The translations under genes and the position numbers were made by a program. Shown one piece after another: positions 30,807 through 32,656 of a stretch of DNA of 32,656 nt; position 1 is the first letter of the stretch, and each line of letters begins with the position of its first letter. Below the pieces are notes generated by a model that did no database searches, had not been told where the DNA came from, and saw only the letters and a list, made by a program, of their open reading frames with translations. The stretch comes from Candidatus Dadabacteria bacterium (GTDB taxonomy: Bacteria > Desulfobacterota_D > UBA1144 > Nemesobacterales > Nemesobacteraceae): NCBI GenBank assembly GCA_022826905.1, contig JAJDUA010000024.1:1-32656 (forward strand), written 5' to 3'.

Positions 30807-31532
30807 TTAACGCTTGCTACGGATTTTTTCAATCTCGCGAAGCATCTCTTCCCGGATAACACCCTCAAGCTTCTCGCCTCCTTCTTTTCCCTTTGGAAAG
30901 CTTGCGGTATCTACAGGAGGAAGGATTCTGACTACGATATCCCTGTCTGTATTAAGTTCGTAGGAGCCCTTTTTTCTTATATCCTTGCCTCCCCATATTA
31001 TCATCGGCACAACCGGCACCCTTGAAAGGGAGGCCATAAAAAAACCGCCCTGCTTAAAAGGAAGAAGTTCTCCGTCCTCGCTTCTTGTGCCCTCAGGAGC
31101 AATAATTACCGAAGGTCCATTCCTTATTTTCCTTACGATTTCCCGGACTTTGTTCATATCTCCAACTGAGCCGTCCCTGGCAACAAAATATTGTCCGCTA
31201 AGTACGCACACCCAGCCGATAAAAGGGATCGAGGCAACTTCATTCTTCATAACCGCCCTCCACTCGAAAGGCAGCACCGCGGAGAAAACGGGTATGTCCA
31301 GGGAACTCTGGTGGTTGAACATCACTATGAAAGGGGCTTCCGGGAGATTTTCAGTTCCTTTTACATCAAGCTGCACTCCGCAGGACCAAAGAACTGTTTT
31401 TCCCCAAGGCCGAACGGAGAACTTTATAAGATGCCTTACAGCGAGAAGTGAAGCCACAATTCCCACACTACCCCAGAACGCTGTAAACAGGGCCGAAAGA
31501 ATTATCGCCACAATGCTTCTTATCTTTTTCAT
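30807..31532 (-). CDS. plsC: 1-acyl-sn-glycerol-3-phosphate acyltransferase (PlsC family)
   Basis: A 241-residue membrane acyltransferase that adds the second acyl chain to lysophosphatidic acid. An N-terminal membrane helix (about residues 7-30) precedes the catalytic NHQSSLD box (H74, D79) and the substrate-binding APEGTRSEDGELLPFKQGG (E147-G-T-R150). The ATG at 31532, before KKIRSIVAII, is chosen; an in-frame ATG 20 codons earlier would overlap the lipid kinase gene and adds an unlikely arginine-rich leader. It is 46 bases downstream of the lipid kinase gene on the same strand, a functionally sensible pairing in phosphatidate metabolism. Confidence 0.92.
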   Translation of the reverse strand: MKKIRSIVAIILSALFTAFWGSVGIVASLLAVRHLIKFSVRPWGKTVLWSCGVQLDVKGTENLPEAPFIVMFNHQSSLDIPVFSAVLPFEWRAVMKNEVASIPFIGWVCVLSGQYFVARDGSVGDMNKVREIVRKIRNGPSVIIAPEGTRSEDGELLPFKQGGFFMASLSRVPVVPMIIWGGKDIRKKGSYELNTDRDIVVRILPPVDTASFPKGKEGGEKLEGVIREEMLREIEKIRSKR

Positions 31533-31578
31533 TGATGCTAGTCTTGCGTGCCGAGCAAACAGTCCCCGGACCTCCGGA

Positions 31579-32460
31579 CTACCCGGGGACAATAATATTT
31601 ACGCCTTGTTCTACAATCCGTATAGAGTGCTCTCCAGAACGAAGAGTGAATGTCTCCCCATCCATATGCGCCGGAAGATCGGTGAATGTTTCAAACCGCA
31701 ATTGCTTGGTCCTCACAATACTGACTTCCTGGAGCCCTTCGTGACGACCCTCAAGCACTTTCTGTATCTTAAAAAGCCTTCCGAGAGAACTCATGTCACT
31801 TATTATATGGATATCAAGATACCCGTCGAATACGTCAGCCCCGGGAGCCAAGTTGAATTTTCCACCCTGAAAAGGACCGTTTGAAGCACCGAAGAGAAGC
31901 AGTTTCTTGCCTGCGGCGCAGACTTCTCCATCCATCTCGGAGAAAAACCCCTTAAACCGAAACGCTTCGATCACCGCTCCAACAACGTAACCAAAAGAAC
32001 CGAAACGCCTGAGGCCTAGTTCCGCGAAATCGTGCGCCACGGCCCCGTCCATCCCTACCCCGAAACCGTTTATAAAGCACTTTTCGTCAACAAAAGCCAC
32101 ATCTGCTTTTCTCATTTGGCCAGAGAAAATATTGTCAACTGCCGCGCGCGTATTAAGCGGAATGCCGGCTGCTTTTGAAAAATCGTTCCCGCTGCCGCCC
32201 GGAACAATTCCCAAAACGGCTTCGGTTCCGTGAACTGAACTTACGATCTCACTTGACGTACCGTCTCCTCCAAGAGAAATCATGTGGGTAAAGCCTTCGC
32301 GAAGCCCTTCTGCGGCGATCTTCGCGGCGTGCCCGGGGAATTGAGTAAATTTCACCTCGTGGATAATTTCTTTCGCTTCAAAAGCACTGCGGACCTGCTC
32401 AAGCCTTGGGCTAAGAGCTTTTGTACCCGCCTTGGGATTTGCTATCACAAGGTACTTCAT
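31579..32460 (-). CDS. Lipid kinase of the diacylglycerol kinase family (YegS/DgkB-like)
   Basis: A 293-residue soluble kinase of the DAGK catalytic superfamily. It shows the N-terminal NPKAGTK, the nucleotide motif GGDGT at residues 64-68 within SLGGDGTSSEIV, and IVPGGSGNDFSKAAGIP (about 85-101). The C-terminal beta-sandwich includes NGPFQGGKFNLAPGADVFDG and the closing segment with AHMDGETF, typical of the YegS/DgkB group. It phosphorylates diacylglycerol or a related lipid, returning it to the phosphatidate pool used by PlsC-made intermediates. It is first in the minus-strand pair with plsC. A mobile-element-like region lies just upstream. Confidence 0.9.
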   Translation of the reverse strand: MKYLVIANPKAGTKALSPRLEQVRSAFEAKEIIHEVKFTQFPGHAAKIAAEGLREGFTHMISLGGDGTSSEIVSSVHGTEAVLGIVPGGSGNDFSKAAGIPLNTRAAVDNIFSGQMRKADVAFVDEKCFINGFGVGMDGAVAHDFAELGLRRFGSFGYVVGAVIEAFRFKGFFSEMDGEVCAAGKKLLLFGASNGPFQGGKFNLAPGADVFDGYLDIHIISDMSSLGRLFKIQKVLEGRHEGLQEVSIVRTKQLRFETFTDLPAHMDGETFTLRSGEHSIRIVEQGVNIIVPG

Positions 32461-32534
32461 CTCGTCTTCTTCTTGTTCCGGAACCGGGGATTACGGAACA
32501 TATGATACCCTACAACTGTAGAGAGTACGTTATA

Positions 32535-32568
32535 TGACCGGTTTCTAAACACGTGAGTTGACCGGTTT
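32535..32568. repeat. Tandem 10-bp direct repeat upstream of a probable transposase gene
   Basis: TGACCGGTTT occurs at 32535-32544 and again at 32559-32568, a period of 24 bases. A small hairpin, CTACA-AC-TGTAG, lies just upstream. Such repeats near the edge of a mobile element may be transposase-binding sites or part of a terminal repeat. The other end of the element is outside the window. Confidence 0.4.
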
Positions 32569-32619
32569 AGGGTAAGTGGGCAATTAGATTTATCTCCTTT
32601 CATAGCAAGGAGGAAGGAG

Positions 32620-32656
32620 ATGAATCAGACGAGGTATCTTCAGATGGTGAGAACGA
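32620..32656 (+). CDS. Start of a probable transposase gene (cut by window end)
   Basis: An ATG at 32620 with a very strong AGGAGGAAGGAG ribosome site opens a frame reading MNQTRYLQMVRT to the window edge. The opening resembles ISNCY-type integrase-core transposases (a short basic N-terminus before an HTH), but 12 residues are too few for certainty. The upstream repeats fit a mobile-element end, and the region is divergent from the lipid kinase gene. The rest of the product lies outside the window. Confidence 0.4.
   Translation, partial: MNQTRYLQMVRT

Overview
The window looks like a chromosome segment of an aerobic, rod-shaped, Gram-negative bacterium. Rod shape follows from a complete mreB-mreC-mreD-PBP2-rodA block. 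Aerobic respiration follows from a complete caa3-type cytochrome c oxidase operon with its assembly and heme A genes. A bacterial glutathione synthetase and a GatCA amidotransferase fit the same picture. Most genes resemble widespread families, so the phylum cannot be fixed by eye. A deep-branching proteobacterial or Desulfobacterota/Dadabacteria-like lineage is only a guess.

Layout. 1-640: wreckage of two insertion sequences, the 3' end of an IS630-type transposase next to an internally deleted, frameshifted IS30-type transposase. 678-6314: elongasome genes mreB (own promoter), then mreC-mreD-mrdA-rodA (own promoter, overlapping reading frames). 6315-6683: a gap with no recognisable gene. 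6684-12868: sco, coxB, coxA, coxC, coxD, ctaA, ctaB, tightly packed behind one sigma70-like promoter. 12849-14651: oligoendopeptidase F, convergent and overlapping ctaB. 14852-15979: carA without carB beside it. 16038-18607: five minus-strand genes in one direction (HicB-like antitoxin without HicA, an HhH-GPD-like DNA glycosylase candidate with four C-terminal cysteines, endonuclease V overlapping it, and two small unknowns). 18671-19543: a haloacetate dehalogenase-type hydrolase. 19701-20756: a toxin-antitoxin patch holding HigB-HigA with a palindromic operator, and an intact AbrB-type antitoxin followed by a frameshifted, truncated VapC. 20824-23586: gshB, gatC, gatA. 23795-25509: a 56-residue four-cysteine protein and a DUF234-type AAA ATPase with a PD-(D/E)XK-like end, expressed from a promoter embedded in an 11-bp inverted repeat. 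25557-32460: minus-strand block with rsmI, tRNA-Ser(UGA), a secreted DUF4399 protein, an AcuI/YhdH reductase, a 3-hydroxyisobutyrate-dehydrogenase-type enzyme, a 552-residue unknown, an acylglycerolphosphate acyltransferase and a YegS/DgkB-type lipid kinase. 32535-32656: start of a further, probably transposase, gene cut by the window edge.

How it fits together. The left half is core growth machinery: MreBCD positions the PBP2-RodA peptidoglycan synthase, and SCO, CtaA and CtaB supply copper and heme A to the oxidase encoded between them. The right half mixes housekeeping genes with accessory modules (DNA repair cluster, toxin-antitoxin patch, ATPase/nuclease). Four genes (carA, the dehalogenase, higB, the AAA ATPase) have promoter-like hexamers ending only 5 to 15 bases before the ATG and no Shine-Dalgarno sequence, suggesting leaderless or very short-leader transcripts in this organism. 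The most unusual content is the endonuclease V / HhH / HicB cluster, the repeat-embedded promoter of the DUF234 ATPase, the decayed VapC beside an intact HigBA, and the unassigned 552-residue protein.
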